Source: an archaeon (GTDB lineage Archaea; Thermoproteota; Nitrososphaeria; Nitrososphaerales; Gagatemarchaeaceae). From it: 64,000 nucleotides of DNA. Positions 50,132 to 59,903 of this stretch are shown in pieces. Positions within the stretch are counted from its first letter, which is position 1. Each line of letters begins with the position of its first letter. A program made the position numbers and the translations under genes. The stretch covers positions 949,524 to 1,013,523 of the forward strand of contig JAKASL010000001.1 in NCBI GenBank assembly GCA_021819035.1, in the 5' to 3' direction. Under the pieces are notes generated by a model. The model did not search any database, was not told where the DNA came from, and was given only the letters and a program-made list of their open reading frames with translations.

Positions 50132-51199
50132 TTGGAAGGCAGCCCTGCGGGGCTTGGGTCCAGGCTGGTCGCCGCGGCGTTCATCGGCCTGGCGCTCCTG
50201 ACCCTCGGGCTGGTCGTCGGCTCTTTCCCGGCGGGCGTCTACGCGGTGTTCCACGGGGGGCTGTCAGACCGGTTGGGCTACGGCTCATACGTCCACACCT
50301 TCCTCTTCTTCGGCCCGGTCGCTGCGGTCCTCCCCTTCGCGGTCCCCATAGGCGGGGTGTTCCTCCTGGCCCTGGCGGTCTATGCCGGCATGTTCGCATA
50401 CGGCGCCACGCAGCAGAAGAGGCCCGTCGCGGCGGCAAGGGAAGCGTTCGCCACAGGGGTGGGGGCTCTGATGGAGAGCCCGTTCTTCGTAATCCTGGTA
50501 GCCATAGGGTTCATCGGGTTCACGGGGACATTCATCACGGCGGTCTCCGTGTCAGTCCTGGGGTCTGTGGGGAACCCCTTCGCCAGCGTAGACCCCCTGC
50601 TCGAGTTCGGCTCTCTTGCCCTCGCCCCCCTGCGAGAAGAGCTCGGGTTCAGGGTCGTCCTTATCGGTCTCTTCGCTTTGGTCCTGTCCATCGGAAGGTC
50701 CCCGAGGGAGGCGCTGAGGGCCCTCTGGCGGCCCTCCGCGGTGTTCGAGTGGACGGCGGTGGGGGGGGCTGCTGGGGCGATTATCTGGGCTGCGACCCTT
50801 GGGAGCGCCGTCACCTTCGGCGTCTGCCACGTCAACTGCGGAAGCGCTGGAGGATGGTCCTGGGCGAAGCTCCCAGACGCGGTTTGGGGGGGGCTGGTCC
50901 TGGGGTACCTCTATGTCAGATACGGGTTCCACGTCGCAGTCCTCGCCCACTGGGGGGTCGACTACTTCGGGAGCGCGTACTCCTTCTTCGGCCAATCGGC
51001 GTACGGGATCTCCATCAACGCTACGAACGGGTACCTGGGCCAGACGCTGGTGGACTACGACCTAACCCTGCTGTTCGGCGTGGCGTCGTTCGTCTTGGTC
51101 GTCTATCTGGCAGCGAGGAAGTACCTCGTCAAGGAGCAGGGGAAGGACAGGCGGCTCATTGATAAGGGGGCCGGCTCGGGGCCCCCGCTCGTAACATGA
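50132..51199 (+). CDS. CPBP-family intramembrane metalloprotease
   Basis: 355-aa membrane protein with about eight TM segments and the CPBP/Abi motifs: EExxxR in LREELGFRVVLIGLF near residue 170, the single conserved His in SAVTFGVCHVNCG, and AVLAHWGVDYFGSAY near 275. Members are Type II CAAX-prenyl endopeptidases or related bacteriocin-immunity/Rce1-like proteases. The TTG at 50132 is 2 bases after the zinc-ribbon stop, and its end overlaps the dCTP deaminase ATG by 4 bases, so three genes are one unit. The substrate is unknown. Confidence 0.8.
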   Translation: MEGSPAGLGSRLVAAAFIGLALLTLGLVVGSFPAGVYAVFHGGLSDRLGYGSYVHTFLFFGPVAAVLPFAVPIGGVFLLALAVYAGMFAYGATQQKRPVAAAREAFATGVGALMESPFFVILVAIGFIGFTGTFITAVSVSVLGSVGNPFASVDPLLEFGSLALAPLREELGFRVVLIGLFALVLSIGRSPREALRALWRPSAVFEWTAVGGAAGAIIWAATLGSAVTFGVCHVNCGSAGGWSWAKLPDAVWGGLVLGYLYVRYGFHVAVLAHWGVDYFGSAYSFFGQSAYGISINATNGYLGQTLVDYDLTLLFGVASFVLVVYLAARKYLVKEQGKDRRLIDKGAGSGPPLVT

Positions 51200-51726
51200 C
51201 TGTGATCGGAGCTCCCCTCCTCAAGGAGATGGCGGGGAAGTACGGCTGCATCTACCCGTCCGAGGACTCGGCGTTCGACGGCGACGGGTATGTCCTTACC
51301 GTGCGCGAGGACAGGACGCTCAACTACCTCGAGCACCGGAACATGGTCTCCAGGGAGATAGTCTTCACCCCCCCGGACGTGGTCGCCCACCTCACCTCCA
51401 AGAGCAAGTTCGGAAGGCTGGGTCTCTCCTTCCTCAACTCGGTCAAGGTCCACAGCGGGTTCGTCGGGAGGCTCGCCCTGGAGCTGGTGAACCTCAGCAA
51501 CGAGAGGACCCCCATAACTATCAAGCAGGGGGACCCCCTGATACACATCGAGTTCATGCGGAGGGAGGGCCCCTACGAGCCCTACTCGGGGAGGTACATG
51601 TTCCAGTTCATGAACGACCAAGAGACTGACAAGTACGTCGACATACTGTCGTCAAACTTCCCCGCCCTCTACCCCAGGGAGGAGATAGCCCAGAGGGGGA
51701 GGGACCGCCTCGTGAGCGAGGACTAG
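51196..51726 (+). CDS. dcd: dCTP deaminase/dUTPase-family protein
   Basis: Trimeric dCTP deaminase/dUTPase-fold protein, 176 aa. TSKSKFGRLGLSFLN is the nucleotide-binding loop, VKVHSGFVGRLALELVNLS carries the catalytic Glu in ELVN, and ITIKQGDPLIHIEFMR follows. This is the archaeal dCTP deaminase length; a bifunctional deaminase/dUTPase is possible. It supplies dUMP precursor for thymidylate and avoids uracil incorporation. The ATG overlaps the CPBP protease stop (ATGA). Confidence 0.88.
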   Translation: MTVIGAPLLKEMAGKYGCIYPSEDSAFDGDGYVLTVREDRTLNYLEHRNMVSREIVFTPPDVVAHLTSKSKFGRLGLSFLNSVKVHSGFVGRLALELVNLSNERTPITIKQGDPLIHIEFMRREGPYEPYSGRYMFQFMNDQETDKYVDILSSNFPALYPREEIAQRGRDRLVSED

Positions 51727-51843
51727 GAGCCCGGGGCAGGCCAGACGGTCGGACGGACCGGTGATGCGAACGCAGAGTCTGAGGGGCGCAGGTGACGCCT
51801 CCCCCCTCTGGTCGCACCAGGGTGCCCGGTCAGGGGAGCCGCT

Positions 51844-52752
51844 CTAGATTCCGAGCGCCGACCTGAGCCCCTTGTACCTGTTCCTTATCGTGACTTCTGT
51901 GACCCCTGCCGCTTCGGCCACGTCCTTCTGGGTCTTGTCCTCGCCCTCGAGGGTGCAGGCGACATACAGCGCAGCCGCGGCCAGCCCCATCGGGTCTTTC
52001 CCGGCCGAGATTCTAGTCTCCTCGGCCCTCTTCAGTATCTCCAGCGCCCTCCTCTTCGTCTTCTCGGAGAGCCCCGCCTTCGACGCGATCCTTGAGATGC
52101 ACTTCGTCGGGTCCACCACGGGCATCTTGATGTCCATCTCCTTCAGCAATAAGCGGTAGCACCGTGCGATGTCCTTCTTCTTGACGTTGCTGACCGCGGC
52201 GAGGTCCTTCAGGGTCCTCGGGGTCTGGGTGTCGCGGCACGCCGCATAGAGCGAAGCGGCGATGATGGCTGATATCGACCTCCCCCTGACCAGCCCCCTC
52301 TCGAGAGCCTTCCTGTAGACGTAGGCCGCCTTCTCGACCACCGCGTCTGACACCGAAAGCTTGTCGGAGAGCCGGTCCAGCTCGCTGAACGCCTGCCTCA
52401 GGTTCCTGTCTACGGGCTCGTGCACCTGGCTGCGCGAGTCCCACGTCCTCAGCCTGTCCACGGTCGCCTTCATGGACGCAGAGAGGGACTTGCCCGAAGC
52501 GTCCTTGTTGACCCCCCCTATGACTGTGGCCAGCCCCATGTCGTGCATTGCGATCGATGTCGGTATCCCACCCCTGCTCCTGTCGTCCTTCTCTTCCTTG
52601 GAGAACGCCCTCCACTCAGGCCCTACCTCCTCGATCTTTTCTTTGACCACGAAGCCGCACGCCCCGCAGAAGAGCTCGCCCCCTGCTGAGTCGACTATCA
52701 TCGGCCCCTTTCCGCAGCGGGGGCACTTGTCCATCGCCTTCTGCAGGCGCAT
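51844..52752 (-). CDS. tfb: Transcription initiation factor B (TFB)
   Basis: Archaeal homologue of TFIIB, about 302 aa. An N-terminal zinc ribbon (CPRCGKGPMIVDS, then LFCGACGFVV) is followed by the B-finger and two cyclin-like repeats; GRSISAIIAASLYAACRDTQ near the first repeat and GLAAAALYVACTLEGEDKT in the second are characteristic, as is the final HTH EAAGVTEVTIRNRYKGL. The frame is open to 52827, but that GTG lies inside the TATA element, so Met at 52752 (or 52734) is preferred. TFB recruits RNA polymerase with TBP. It is divergent from the nucleotidyltransferase-like gene. Confidence 0.95.
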   Translation of the reverse strand: MRLQKAMDKCPRCGKGPMIVDSAGGELFCGACGFVVKEKIEEVGPEWRAFSKEEKDDRSRGGIPTSIAMHDMGLATVIGGVNKDASGKSLSASMKATVDRLRTWDSRSQVHEPVDRNLRQAFSELDRLSDKLSVSDAVVEKAAYVYRKALERGLVRGRSISAIIAASLYAACRDTQTPRTLKDLAAVSNVKKKDIARCYRLLLKEMDIKMPVVDPTKCISRIASKAGLSEKTKRRALEILKRAEETRISAGKDPMGLAAAALYVACTLEGEDKTQKDVAEAAGVTEVTIRNRYKGLRSALGI

Positions 52753-52828
52753 CAGTCGCGAGAAGTCTTTGTCTGCGAACAAATCTACCACTAGCGAAAT
52801 ACTTACATGGAACTCCCTCTGTGTCACA

Positions 52829-52837
52829 TATTTATAC
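52829..52837 (-). promoter_or_regulatory. TATA element of tfb
   Basis: GTATAAATA on the minus strand is a near-ideal archaeal TATA box; it places transcription start around 52805 and excludes the longest open-frame start. Confidence 0.65.
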
Positions 52838-52971
52838 GTTTCGAGTCTTTTGAAACAATTTCAACGCACGTCAAGGTTACCGAGGAAAATTAGCGGAGTG
52901 AATGCCGTGGGACCGACGCCTTGGCAAGTTTTCATAGGCCGTTTCCAAAGCTGCAAACAGGGGTCTCTTCG

Positions 52972-53949
52972 ATGAAAGGCAAGACCGGGCCTGTGGCAGA
53001 GCACCTGAGGCCGATCCTCGACGCCTATCTCGACTCGGCGGTCGCCCTGGTAGGGTGTGCGTCGAGGGGGATGCAGAGGTACAGCTGCGAGTTCGACATC
53101 CTCGTGGTGACTGAGGACCCGAGGCCGGAGACGTCCCTCAAGCTTGGGGACGTGTATGTCGACATGGCCTTCGTCACCGAGGAAGAAGTGCTGAAGCCCC
53201 GGCCGGAGCGCGCCCTCGCCCTGGCTTCGGCGAAGCCTGTCCGCGACACGGCGCTGACCCTTTCCACAGCCATAGCCGCCAGCTCGGCCACCCTCTCCTC
53301 GTCCGCCGGGGCGGCGAGCACAGCGCGGCTGGGCTCGGCCTTGAAGGCCCTGGGGAGGTCCGAGGACGCCCTTGGGAAGGGGAGAGTCACAGACGCGGAC
53401 TACTGGCTCCTGGCGGCTAGCCAGGAGTTCGCCTTCGCCGTCCTTCTAGCCAACGAGGCGGTCCCGTCCCCCAGCCACCTGCTGTCCCAGCTCCGGGTGC
53501 TCTCGAAGGGCGCGGGAGGGAGCTTCGAAGCCGTGGCCGCCGGGGCCGGACTGGAGGCCGCCAGCCGGGCAGGGTGCGGCGCCAGGCTCGAGGGGGTGAC
53601 CATCCTGCACGACATACTCAGAGGAGGGAGGGCGCCTGGAGAGCCCGAGTGGCCCGCAGCCAGGACCGAGATCCTCTCAGCCAAGGCCGAGGAGCTGGTG
53701 ACCCGAATGGAGCTGGCAGAGTGCTACTCCTTCCTCGGCGGAGAGCTGGTGGAAGGGATCTCGGCCCTCCTGCGCCGCCGCCCCAAGGACACAGTGTCTT
53801 CGCTCACCTCCGGGGACGGGCGGCTCCTGGGTGAGCGCCTTGTGCGGCAGTTGGGGCTCTCCAGAGAAGAACAGACCGTCAGGCATGGAGTGGCTTCGTT
53901 GAAGGAGCAGGTGGCTGCCCTGGCGAAGAGACCGCGGGGGGGCGACTAG
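52972..53949 (+). CDS. Nucleotidyltransferase-like protein of unknown function
   Basis: 325-aa protein. The N-terminal ~90 residues (ALVGCASRGMQRYSCEFDIL, then VVTED) resemble a minimal nucleotidyltransferase: the G(S)xxRG and xDxD pattern, here with CEFDILVV, which may lack one carboxylate. The remainder is helical, with ADYWLLAASQEFAFAVLLAN, and has no recognised domain. The ATG at 52972 is favoured because the region before it is non-coding in style and GTTTTCATAGG is a TATA-like box about 40 bases upstream. Function unknown. Confidence 0.65.
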   Translation: MKGKTGPVAEHLRPILDAYLDSAVALVGCASRGMQRYSCEFDILVVTEDPRPETSLKLGDVYVDMAFVTEEEVLKPRPERALALASAKPVRDTALTLSTAIAASSATLSSSAGAASTARLGSALKALGRSEDALGKGRVTDADYWLLAASQEFAFAVLLANEAVPSPSHLLSQLRVLSKGAGGSFEAVAAGAGLEAASRAGCGARLEGVTILHDILRGGRAPGEPEWPAARTEILSAKAEELVTRMELAECYSFLGGELVEGISALLRRRPKDTVSSLTSGDGRLLGERLVRQLGLSREEQTVRHGVASLKEQVAALAKRPRGGD

Positions 53950-53991
53950 TTCGCCAAAGACTTATCTGCACTACGTCAAGCGGCTAATTCC

Positions 53992-54711
53992 ATGGAGCCG
54001 CCCACCAGCGAAGCCCTGGCTCGCATAGCTGGGGACGTGGTAGCAAGCCCGGACGCCGGGCGGGCGATGAGGGCTTGGAGGGACAGGCTCGGGATCAAGC
54101 AGGTCGCCCTCGCACGCGCCCTCGGGCTCTCCGCCTCAGTACTCAGCGACTACGAGTCTGGCCGCAGGCCCTCGCCGGGGGTGCAGTTCGTCAAGAAGTA
54201 CGTAGAGGCCCTGGTGAAGCTCGACGAAGCGAAGGAGAGGGTGGTCCCCAAGCTCGTCTCCGGCGGGGAGGACCAGGCGATACTCTCCATCGGGGAGTTC
54301 CCGGCCCCCATCGAGGCCTCGAAGATACTCAGCGCCCTTGAAGCCACTGTGCTCGCCGGGAACCCCGGGGAGGTGAGGCTCTACGGGTACACGGTCGTAG
54401 ACAGCATAAAGACGATCTACGCCCTCTCGGGGTACGACTTCTACAGGATATTCGGTGCCACCACCGAGCGTGCACTTGTCTTCACCAAGGTGGGGATGGG
54501 GAGGAGCCCCCTCGTCGCCATCAGGGTCTCGCAGCTCAAGCCCAGGATGGTGGTGATCCACGGGCCGAGGGATGTCGACCCCCTGGCCGTCGAGCTGGCC
54601 AAGAAGGAGAGGCTGGTCCTGGCGCTCTCCGGCATGCCGACAGACGAAGCCCTGATCTCCGCGCTCCGCGGGGTCCAGGAGAGGGAAGCCACGGCCCGCA
54701 GGGCGCCCTGA
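53992..54711 (+). CDS. HTH transcriptional regulator (COG1709 type)
   Basis: 239-aa regulator with a Cro/XRE-type helix-turn-helix at residues about 27-62 (GIKQVALARALGLSASVLSD, then YESGRRPSPG). The C-terminal region (SGYDFYRIFGATTERALVFT, VVIHGPRDVDPLAVELAKKE) matches the family of archaeal predicted regulators with a conserved C-terminal domain. Possible ligands are not visible. It starts 42 bases after the nucleotidyltransferase-like gene on the same strand and may share its promoter or use GACTTATC near 53960. Confidence 0.82.
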   Translation: MEPPTSEALARIAGDVVASPDAGRAMRAWRDRLGIKQVALARALGLSASVLSDYESGRRPSPGVQFVKKYVEALVKLDEAKERVVPKLVSGGEDQAILSIGEFPAPIEASKILSALEATVLAGNPGEVRLYGYTVVDSIKTIYALSGYDFYRIFGATTERALVFTKVGMGRSPLVAIRVSQLKPRMVVIHGPRDVDPLAVELAKKERLVLALSGMPTDEALISALRGVQEREATARRAP

Positions 54712-54741
54712 CCTGAAGCCGCTGATGCCCCCGGCCGTACG

Positions 54742-55770
54742 CTACGCGAGGGACATGATGATGTCCGCGGCCCTGACCTCGCCTTGATAGTGCCTAGGCT
54801 CTTCCCTGGCGGCCATCTTCATCGGGATCAGCTCCCCGAGCCTGGACCAGTCCCTGGCAGAGTAGCCGAGCGCGGCCGCGTTCCTCTCCTGTTCCGCGTG
54901 GTTCCGGATGGGGACGGCTATGATGGGCGTCCCTGCGGAGGCAGCCTCGTCTATGGTGCTCTTCCCTGCGGTCGAAACCACCAGGTCGGCGCATGCGACC
55001 AGGTCCTGGTTGTCTTTGACCACGCCTAGATCGTAGACCCCCTCCCCCTGCATCTTCGGCCCCCTGTTCCCCGCCACCGCCAGCGACGGGCGGGTCCCAG
55101 GCACCGAGCCCAGGGCCTCCAGGGCCTTGGACGCGAGCTCCCGCCCTGCGCCGCTCCCGCTCAGGCTGACCAGGACCAGCGGCCCTTGGGGGAGGCCGTA
55201 CCGACTCCGGACCTCAGGGCACTGAGCCGTCCGAGCCCGCACTATGGGGCCGACGTACCGCCTGTTCCCCACGTCCTCCCCTTCCTCAGGGACGATCAGC
55301 GCATCCACGGAGGCGAGCAGTCCCCTGTACCATGTCTCCACCCTCCTCTCTATGGCCCTGGCTATCAGCCCCCGCGCGAAGCCGAGCTCGAGCTCGTCCG
55401 CGATGAGCGCCCTGCGGATTCCCAGCTCCCTGGCTGCGACCGCCCCAGAGAACTCCTCGTCGCACACCACCACGTCCGGGGCGAAGGCGGCCGCCAGCCG
55501 CAGGGCATTCGGCACGTTCCTGCGCTGAGCGAGCCACGACCTGACGTACCAGGCGGCCGCGTTCTTCATCTCGCCCCCTACGAGCTTCGGTCCGGCGTCA
55601 TCGACGATGTCATCCACTCTCGCGCCGCACCCCCTCAGGAACTCGGCCGCCTTCCCCCCTGAGAACATCCTGACCTCTCCCCCCATCCTCTCTAGCTCCC
55701 TGGCCACCACGAGGGACCTGGTGGCGTGCCCCAGGCCTATGGGGCTGACCCCGTAGAGTATCCTTGGCAC
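54742..55770 (-). CDS. Glycosyltransferase (MurG/GT28-like)
   Basis: 342-aa glycosyltransferase of the GT-B type. [20 protein letters not shown] is the N-terminal donor/acceptor glycine-rich loop, [20 protein letters not shown] begins the C-terminal domain, and [20 protein letters not shown], then [15 protein letters not shown] is the conserved donor-binding block. Archaeal relatives transfer sugars to lipids or proteins. Start: GTG 55770, about 25-30 bases from the TATA element GTTAAATACGC; the frame is open to 55905, but that would run through the promoter. Divergent from the DUF92 gene. Confidence 0.8.
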   Translation of the reverse strand: MPRILYGVSPIGLGHATRSLVVARELERMGGEVRMFSGGKAAEFLRGCGARVDDIVDDAGPKLVGGEMKNAAAWYVRSWLAQRRNVPNALRLAAAFAPDVVVCDEEFSGAVAARELGIRRALIADELELGFARGLIARAIERRVETWYRGLLASVDALIVPEEGEDVGNRRYVGPIVRARTAQCPEVRSRYGLPQGPLVLVSLSGSGAGRELASKALEALGSVPGTRPSLAVAGNRGPKMQGEGVYDLGVVKDNQDLVACADLVVSTAGKSTIDEAASAGTPIIAVPIRNHAEQERNAAALGYSARDWSRLGELIPMKMAAREEPRHYQGEVRAADIIMSLA

Positions 55771-55793
55771 GTGGCCCAGGGGCCGGGGGTGCG

Positions 55794-55800
55794 TATTTAA
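55794..55800. promoter_or_regulatory. Shared bidirectional TATA-like element
   Basis: TATTTAA lies midway between the GTG (55770, leftward) and TTG (55826, rightward) starts, about 30 bases from each, and could serve both the glycosyltransferase and DUF92 genes. Confidence 0.45.
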
Positions 55801-55825
55801 CGCCGCCAGGGCGGGCGGGACGACG

Positions 55826-56638
55826 TTGATCGCCTTCGTCTGGGAAGTGGTCGAGTTCTTCCTGGTGCTGGCCGTAGCCCTGGGCGCCGTCGTCGCGAAG
55901 GCCATCGACTCGAGGGGTTTCCTGGCCAGCGCGGCGGTGGGTTTCGCCGTGATCTACGGGGGCGGGATCCAGTGGTTCGTCGTCGTGGCCGTCTTCTTCG
56001 TCCTGGGGGTGGCCTTCACCCTCTACAAGTACGGCTACAAGAGGCGCCTGGGGAGCGCCCAGGGGAAGGGGGGCGCCCGCAACTGGCCCCACATACTCGC
56101 CAACGGGGGGCTCGCGTCGATCATCGCGGTGTTGAACCTCCTCCACCCTGGACAGCCCCTGGCCGCCATGTTCCTCGGGGCCGTCTCTGCTTCTGCGGCG
56201 GACACTGCGGCGACGGAGCTCGGGCTCTTGAGCCGCTCCCAGCCCAGGCTGATCACCGACCCGTCCAAGACGGTCCCCCCAGGGACTTCCGGGGGGGTCT
56301 CCCCCCTCGGGTTCGCCGGCGCCGGGGTCGCGTCGGCGGTCATCGGGGCGATCGCGCTGTCGCTCGGGGTCCTCCGCGACCCCTACCTCGTCGTCCCCGC
56401 CTGCCTCGGCGGCGGCCTCTTCGGGGCCGTGGCCGACAGCCTGGTAGGAGCCGTCGTCCAGAGGAAGGGGTTCTGCGTCGTCTGCCTGAAGCCCACCGAA
56501 GCGCTGAAGCACTGCGGGGAGAAGACGAGGGCCACCGTGGGGTCCCCGTTCGTGGAGAACAACGTCGTCAACGTGATCTCCACCGCTGCCGGGGCCGGGG
56601 CCGCCCTGGCTATCTTCCTGGCCCTCTCTTCCCTATAG
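55826..56638 (+). CDS. DUF92-family membrane protein (TMEM19-like)
   Basis: 270-aa membrane protein of the DUF92 family. Predicted TM spans include [37 protein letters not shown] and [15 protein letters not shown]. Family motifs are [20 protein letters not shown] near 65 and [16 protein letters not shown] near 122, with [16 protein letters not shown]. Plant and cyanobacterial members act as phytyl-phosphate kinases; the archaeal role is unknown, perhaps a polyprenyl-phosphate kinase (inference). The TTG at 55826 is leaderless. A truncated second copy lies at 61750-62165. Its end overlaps convergent glyS by 29 bases. Confidence 0.83.
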   Translation: MIAFVWEVVEFFLVLAVALGAVVAKAIDSRGFLASAAVGFAVIYGGGIQWFVVVAVFFVLGVAFTLYKYGYKRRLGSAQGKGGARNWPHILANGGLASIIAVLNLLHPGQPLAAMFLGAVSASAADTAATELGLLSRSQPRLITDPSKTVPPGTSGGVSPLGFAGAGVASAVIGAIALSLGVLRDPYLVVPACLGGGLFGAVADSLVGAVVQRKGFCVVCLKPTEALKHCGEKTRATVGSPFVENNVVNVISTAAGAGAALAIFLALSSL

Positions 56639-58088
56639 CCGGGTAGCGGGTCAGGTCCGCCAGCCTCGCCCTGAGGTCGGGCAGAGCCACCCTCTCCTGG
56701 GCCCTAGTGTCCCTGTCACGGAGGGTCACCGTCCCGTCCTTCAGCGAGTCGTAGTCGTAGGTGACGCAGGCGGGCACCCCGGCCTCGTCGGCCCTGGCGT
56801 ACCGCCTCCCTATCCCCCCTGACTCGTCGTAGAAGGCGTCGAAGGACTCCCTGAGGTCCTCGTATACGCCTCTCGCCCCCTCCTGCAGCCCGTCTTTGTT
56901 CACCAGGGGGAAGACGCACACCTGGGTAGGGGACAGGTAGGGCCTCAGCGCCATCACCCTCCTCTCCCCCTCCCCCTTCATCGAAGACTCCATCACCGCG
57001 AAGATGCTCCTGTCTATGCCGAGCGAGAGCTCGAAGACGTGCGGGAGGACCTTCTCCCCGTCGTCGTCGACGGTGAAGCTGCTCCCGCTCACCCTCGCGT
57101 GCCCCCCCAGGTCGAAGTCCCCCCTGTAGTTGCACGCCACGAGCTCCACCCACCCCCAGGAGAGCTTCACTTCGAGGTCGAAGGCGGCCCTCGAATAGAA
57201 CGCCCTGTCCTCGTCTGCGAGCACCCTGAACCTGATATCCTCCGCCTTGATCCCCGCGTCCTCGTAGAACGACTCGATCAGTGCAAGATAGTGCCCGGCG
57301 AGCTTGTGGGGGATGACCCCCTTCTCACTCGCCTCGGCGACGGTGAGCGTCTCGTCCTTCCCGTCCGGGAGCCTGAACGCCAGCGCCCTGCCCAGCGAAT
57401 CGTCGAAGCGCTGGTCGTCGGCCTTCTTCGGGTTGAAGAAGACCTCCACCTCCGCCTGGTTGAGCTCCCTGAGCCTGATCAGCGCCTGCCTTGGAGCGAT
57501 CTCGTTCCTGAAGCTCCTCCCCACCTGGGCTATGCCCACAGGGAGCTTGACCCTCTGGGTCTTGAACAGGAGCGGGAAGTCGACGAATATGCTCTGGCAC
57601 GTCTCGGGCCTGAGGTATGCCTCCTCCTGGGCGGGTCCGATGCCCACCCTGAACATCATGTTGAACCTTGTCGTCCCGGACAGCTTCGACCCGCACCGCA
57701 GGCACTTCACCCCGTGCCTGTCCATCTCCTGGTCGTACTCGGCGTCGCTGAGCTTCTCCGGGACCCCTTTCCCTGTCTTCTCCTCGATCAGCTTGTCGGG
57801 CCGGAAGACCGAGCCGCACTTCGCGCATTTGACGAAGGGGTCGGTGAAGCTGGAGAGGTGCCCCGACGCCTCGAAGACGGCCCTGGGGAGTATCTGGGAC
57901 CCGTCTATCTCGAGCATCCCGTCCCTCTTGACCACCACGCGCCTCCAGAGGTCCACCAATCTGCTCTTCAGGCCGACCCCTAGCGGCCCGTAGTCCAGGA
58001 ACCCTGCCGGGGTGTTGGGGTAGCTCTCCGCCGTCTTGAAGAAGAAGCCTCTCTGCTGCCCGAGCCTGACTATCTCATCGAAGCTCAT
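56610..58088 (-). CDS. glyS: Glycyl-tRNA synthetase
   Basis: Class II homodimeric glycyl-tRNA synthetase, 492 aa, archaeal/eukaryotic type. Motif 1 region [20 protein letters not shown]; motif 2 [21 protein letters not shown]; the insertion zinc-binding pairs CAKCGS and CLRCGS near 87 and 128; motif 3 [20 protein letters not shown]; and the anticodon-binding domain starts at [20 protein letters not shown]. It charges tRNA-Gly. The ATG at 58088 overlaps the antiporter stop by 14 bases, so it is in one transcript with the antiporter. It is convergent with DUF92. Confidence 0.97.
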   Translation of the reverse strand: MSFDEIVRLGQQRGFFFKTAESYPNTPAGFLDYGPLGVGLKSRLVDLWRRVVVKRDGMLEIDGSQILPRAVFEASGHLSSFTDPFVKCAKCGSVFRPDKLIEEKTGKGVPEKLSDAEYDQEMDRHGVKCLRCGSKLSGTTRFNMMFRVGIGPAQEEAYLRPETCQSIFVDFPLLFKTQRVKLPVGIAQVGRSFRNEIAPRQALIRLRELNQAEVEVFFNPKKADDQRFDDSLGRALAFRLPDGKDETLTVAEASEKGVIPHKLAGHYLALIESFYEDAGIKAEDIRFRVLADEDRAFYSRAAFDLEVKLSWGWVELVACNYRGDFDLGGHARVSGSSFTVDDDGEKVLPHVFELSLGIDRSIFAVMESSMKGEGERRVMALRPYLSPTQVCVFPLVNKDGLQEGARGVYEDLRESFDAFYDESGGIGRRYARADEAGVPACVTYDYDSLKDGTVTLRDRDTRAQERVALPDLRARLADLTRYPAIGKRGPGR

Positions 58089-59385
58089 CGTCGCCCTGCT
58101 CTTCGGGCTCCGGTGATAAAGGCTCCGCGGGGGTCCGGGCCGGGACCTTGTCGGCCGCCTCCTCGTCGGACTCCCCGGTCTGCAGGGTCTCCTGGTGGCC
58201 GAACACCCTGTTAGCGTAGCGGCCGAGGAGCGGCCCCTGGAGGAGGATGCTCAGCATCACCACCCCGAAGGTCAGGGTCGCCACAGGCTGCCTGGTGGCC
58301 AGCGGTACGGCGGAGACCAGGGCTATCGCCAGCGCCCCCCTCATCCCTCCGAGGGTAGAGACGTTCATCCAGCTCGAGGGGGTCTCCCTCCCCTCTACCC
58401 TCATTATGCTGAGGAGTGGGTACACGGACGTGATCCTGGCCATGATCACCACGGCGTATGCCACCAGGAAGGCGCCGAGGCTTGTGGCCAGGAGGAATAT
58501 GTTGGTGCTCACACCGATGAAGAAGAAGGCGGCGGCGTTGGCCACGAAGGATATGATTGTCCAGAACTCCCTGGTGACGTCCCCCAGCTTCCTGCTCTCC
58601 ATGTTCGTAATGACGGCGTTCCCGTAGAACACGCCCGTGACGGCGACTGCTATCAACCCTGACGCGCCTATCGCCGATGCCAGGGCGAACGAGCCGTAGA
58701 CCGCGACGAGGGTGAGGACCACCTGCGTCACCGCGTCGGTGACGATGGACTGGACCCGGCGCGCCCCCCACGACACGCCCAGCCCCACCAGGATCCCGCC
58801 CGTGAGGATGTAGGTGAAGGTGGCAAGCGCCCTCACCGGCTCGAGGGCGGCGGCGGCCGAAGACGTCAAGACCACGGTGAACACGGCGATGCCCGTAGGG
58901 TCGTTGAAGACCGACTCCATCTCAACCAGGGCGGCGAGCTTTGGAGGCACGTTCACCCGGGCGAAGACCTCGAGGACTGTGGCCACGTCCGTGGGGGAGA
59001 TGAGAGCGGCGAAGAGGAAGGAAACCAGCGGGGATAGTCCGACCACCTTCCATAGGACCACCCCGACCACCAGGACTGAGATCAGGACCCCCGCGGTGGC
59101 CATGACGAAGGCCGGCCTGTAGACCGCCTTGAAGTCTGCCGCCTTGATGCTCATGACGCTCTCGAACAGGATCGGCGGGAGGACCAGCCCCACGAACAGC
59201 TGCTCGTTGGCGAGGTTCTCGAAGAAGCCCGTCAGCCCGGAGAGCCCCGCCACCGGGATGGCTGCCAGGACGAGCCCCATCAGCACCAGGAGCGTGGTGT
59301 ATGGCGTCCTGATCCTCTTGGCTATCAGCACAGACGCAAGCGCTATCAGCAAGAATGACGCGAGCACGACCTCTGTGTATGCCAT
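58075..59385 (-). CDS. Na+/H+ antiporter, CPA1/NhaP type
   Basis: 436-aa cation/proton antiporter with about 12 TM segments. PPILFESVMSIKAADFKAVY near 70 is the CPA1 family block; AALISPTDVATVLEVFARV and MESVFNDPTGIAVFTVVLTS contain the ND-type ion-binding motif. The C-terminal tail is acidic (EQGDDELR). Start: Met 59385, since the frame opens to 59424 but a TATA-like GAGTTAAGACG lies about 30 bases upstream of 59385. It exports Na+ (or K+) against protons. glyS follows with an overlap. A truncated paralogue is at 62165-62744. Confidence 0.9.
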   Translation of the reverse strand: MAYTEVVLASFLLIALASVLIAKRIRTPYTTLLVLMGLVLAAIPVAGLSGLTGFFENLANEQLFVGLVLPPILFESVMSIKAADFKAVYRPAFVMATAGVLISVLVVGVVLWKVVGLSPLVSFLFAALISPTDVATVLEVFARVNVPPKLAALVEMESVFNDPTGIAVFTVVLTSSAAAALEPVRALATFTYILTGGILVGLGVSWGARRVQSIVTDAVTQVVLTLVAVYGSFALASAIGASGLIAVAVTGVFYGNAVITNMESRKLGDVTREFWTIISFVANAAAFFFIGVSTNIFLLATSLGAFLVAYAVVIMARITSVYPLLSIMRVEGRETPSSWMNVSTLGGMRGALAIALVSAVPLATRQPVATLTFGVVMLSILLQGPLLGRYANRVFGHQETLQTGESDEEAADKVPARTPAEPLSPEPEEQGDDELR

Positions 59386-59783
59386 CGCCGCGCCCCTTGC
59401 CTGCGCATTCGTCTTAACTCTCATGGCCGTCCCTGGGCCGCAAGGGACCCCGGGCGCGCGGGCTCGGAACCCGGCCGATGTTCGAAAGCCGGGGTCCCGG
59501 GTCGACGGCTCCCTACGGTCGTGGGAGCGCGGTCATGCGAGCTGTGAACGGAGCGGCCTACTCCACCACGAACTTGTACCCGTAAGCGGATTGACCTTGC
59601 GCCTTAAATTCGCTGTGCGCGGCCCACTCCTGTTCAAGGACCGCAACGTACGAGCTATCAAGAGAATTCTCCCGACTTGTCAACTATGAACCCGCCCACC
59701 AAACCACCTTGTCAAACTGACCTTGATAAATCAGTTAACGATATCCGAAACGATGTCAAAATAGGAGATACAAGAGCAGGGCC
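59386..59783. other. Mixed intergenic region with a C-terminal gene remnant
   Basis: About 400 bases with no intact recognised gene. It includes the remnant at 59558-59683 and an AACTGA/TCAGTT dyad at 59715-59736. The sequence CGAACTTGTACCCG within 59568-59583 recurs near 63820, so the same C-terminal fragment type may occur on both sides of this region. Confidence 0.4.
59558..59683 (-). pseudogene. C-terminal remnant of an unknown protein
   Basis: On the minus strand a frame of 41 codons beginning TTG at 59683 ends at TAG 59560-59558 and reads SSYVAVLEQEWAAHSEFKAQ then GQSAYGYKFVVE. It resembles the C-terminus of a soluble protein and is preceded directly by a stop, so the rest is missing. 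It may instead be a very short gene. Confidence 0.35.
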
Positions 59784-59903
59784 ATGGGTAACGACACGTT
59801 CGAAAACTCTGTTCTCGACGAATGGGCTGAACTCGGAGAAATCAGGAGGTGGAAGGACGCGAAGGCTCGCCGAGTCAAACCGGCCTCTGGACAATCACTT
59901 TAG
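59784..59903 (+). CDS. Possible 39-aa protein
   Basis: ATG 59784 opens a 40-codon frame, MGNDTFENSVLDEWAELGEI then RRWKDAKARRVK, with plausible amphipathic helical content, ending TAG at 59901-59903. It overlaps the start of the membrane protein below in another frame. No match is recognised; coding status uncertain. Confidence 0.3.
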   Translation: MGNDTFENSVLDEWAELGEIRRWKDAKARRVKPASGQSL